A DNA stretch of 6,548 bases from an uncultured Bacilli bacterium (lineage in GTDB: Bacteria; Bacillota_I; Bacilli_A; RF39; UBA660), in the NCBI GenBank assembly GCA_944358275.1, contig CALVQZ010000030.1:1-6548 (forward strand). Direction: 5' to 3'. The notes beneath the pieces are model-generated. The model did no database searches and was not told the DNA's origin. It saw only the letters and a list, made by a program, of their open reading frames with translations. A program made the translations under genes and the position numbers. Shown one piece after another: positions 5,684-6,548 of this stretch. How positions within the stretch are numbered: the first letter of the stretch is position 1; each line of letters begins with the position of its first letter.

Positions 5684-6452
5684 ATTTTTTTGTATTATCT
5701 GTAATTGATTTTACTATCTTTTCTACACTAGAATTTTCAAACGCTCTTAAAACTTCTATAGGAAGAGCAAAAATTATTGTATTTGATTGATCAGAAGAAA
5801 CATCATTGATAGTAGATAATGTTCTTAAATGTAATGCTCCAGCTGATTTTGATAATGTAGAAGCTGCTTCTGCTAAATTCTTAGATGCTTCAAGTTCACC
5901 TTCTGCCTTAGTTATAACTGCTTGTTTTTCTCTTTCTGCCTCTGCTACTTTAGCAATAACTCTTTTCATCTCACCAGGCAAAGAAACATCTTTTAACTCA
6001 ACATTATGAACCTTAACACCCCATTCATCAGTTGCTTTATCTACAATTTCACAAATCGTTTCAGAAATTTTTTCTCTACAACTTAACAATTCATCTAATG
6101 TAACAGATCCTACTGAATTTCTCATCGTAGTCTGTGCAAGTTGACTAACCGCATAATGAAAATTCTCAACACAAAGTAATGCTTTAGATGCATCAAATAT
6201 GTTGTAATAAATAACTGCATTGATTTTAACAGATACATTATCCTTAGTTATTACTTCTTGCTCTGGAACATCTATTACCTTAGTTCTTATATCAATTTTA
6301 CTATATGATTGAAATATTGGAAAAACGAGCTTCCAACCAGGTGTCATAACACTGCTAAACTTACCACAAGTAAACTTAATACCTCTTTCATATTCTGAAA
6401 TTTGTTTAATTGAACATAATAAAACAACAACGATAATTATAATTAAAAACAT
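5682..6452 (-). CDS. Slipin/stomatin-like SPFH-domain membrane protein
   Basis: The 256-residue protein has an N-terminal membrane segment (MFLIIIIVVVLLCSI, about 1-15) followed by the SPFH/Band 7 domain (about 16-165). Stomatin landmarks include ISEYERGIKFTCGKF, the TPGW..VFPIFQSYSKIDIRT stretch, VPEQEVITKDNVSVKINAVIYY, and GVKVHNVELKDVSLPGEM. A charged helical region (about 165-205, AEAEREKQAVITKAEGELEA) and a short C-terminal oligomerisation part follow. Such proteins form large membrane-bound rings or cages and are linked to membrane quality control and lipid microdomains; bacterial slipins are often paired with an NfeD-like protein or protease. No NfeD gene appears here, and only 45 bases remain upstream of the promoter. 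The start at 6452 is chosen because AAAGGAG lies eight bases before it and the promoter -10 falls inside the 13-codon longer alternative. Its promoter and terminator make it a single-gene unit. Confidence 0.9.
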   Translation of the reverse strand: MFLIIIIVVVLLCSIKQISEYERGIKFTCGKFSSVMTPGWKLVFPIFQSYSKIDIRTKVIDVPEQEVITKDNVSVKINAVIYYNIFDASKALLCVENFHYAVSQLAQTTMRNSVGSVTLDELLSCREKISETICEIVDKATDEWGVKVHNVELKDVSLPGEMKRVIAKVAEAEREKQAVITKAEGELEASKNLAEAASTLSKSAGALHLRTLSTINDVSSDQSNTIIFALPIEVLRAFENSSVEKIVKSITDNTKK

Positions 6453-6474
6453 ACTGTATACTCCTTTCGTAAAA

Positions 6475-6503
6475 ATTATATCATATTTCATAGAACATTT
6501 AAA
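6475..6503 (-). promoter_or_regulatory. Promoter of the slipin gene
   Basis: The minus strand shows a perfect TATAAT (6480-6475) preceded by TGA, an extended -10, with TTTAAA (6503-6498, four of six) at 17 bases. Transcription would start near 6468, about 15 bases before the ATG and just ahead of the AAAGGAG ribosome site. The remaining 45 bases to the window end are AT-rich with no visible gene. Confidence 0.7.
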
Positions 6504-6548
6504 TTAAATTTATACATTTTATTTTATTCTTAAAATATAAGTTTATTA

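Noticed and set aside
1..6548. CRISPR array, tRNA or rRNA gene, insertion sequence
   Set aside because: I saw no regularly spaced repeats, no cloverleaf-like GGTTCGA-type arms, and no transposase or terminal inverted repeats.

Overview
The window is very AT-rich (well under 35% G+C by eye) with Gram-positive style gene starts (strong GGAGG ribosome sites, TGnTATAAT extended -10 promoters, U-tailed hairpin terminators and a T-box riboswitch). With a sepF-divIVA-ileS order and an isoleucyl-tRNA synthetase of the long 'eukaryotic-like' type, it points to a low-GC Bacillota chromosome, most likely an anaerobic clostridial lineage. I cannot name the genus. All W codons I checked are TGG and all genes end in TAA or TAG, so nothing suggests a changed genetic code.

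Left part (1-1260): a tiny minus-strand gene (79-162) for a 27-residue, almost wholly hydrophobic peptide. It has its own strong promoter and a hairpin that covers its ribosome binding site, which is the layout of type I toxin mRNAs. A 16-base T run lies just beyond its stop codon. Divergent from it is a 257-residue helix-turn-helix regulator (482-1255) with a near-consensus promoter and an inverted repeat over the -35 box, probably an operator. A shared bidirectional terminator (1325-1358) separates this gene from ileS.

Centre and right (1345-6452, all minus strand, read right to left): a slipin/stomatin-like SPFH membrane protein with its own promoter and a likely terminator; then sepF (FtsZ anchor), a short divIVA-like gene, a T-box leader with an isoleucine (ATC) specifier, and ileS. 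SepF and the DivIVA-like protein belong to division-site and pole organisation. The T-box lets uncharged tRNA-Ile switch on ileS even though the gene lies downstream of the division genes.

The main anomalies are: (1) ileS is interrupted by a single in-frame TAA after codon 875, while the remaining 158 codons of its C-terminal domain stay intact in the same frame; (2) the unannotated hydrophobic micro-gene; (3) a DivIVA-like protein that lacks the usual N-terminal membrane-binding tip.
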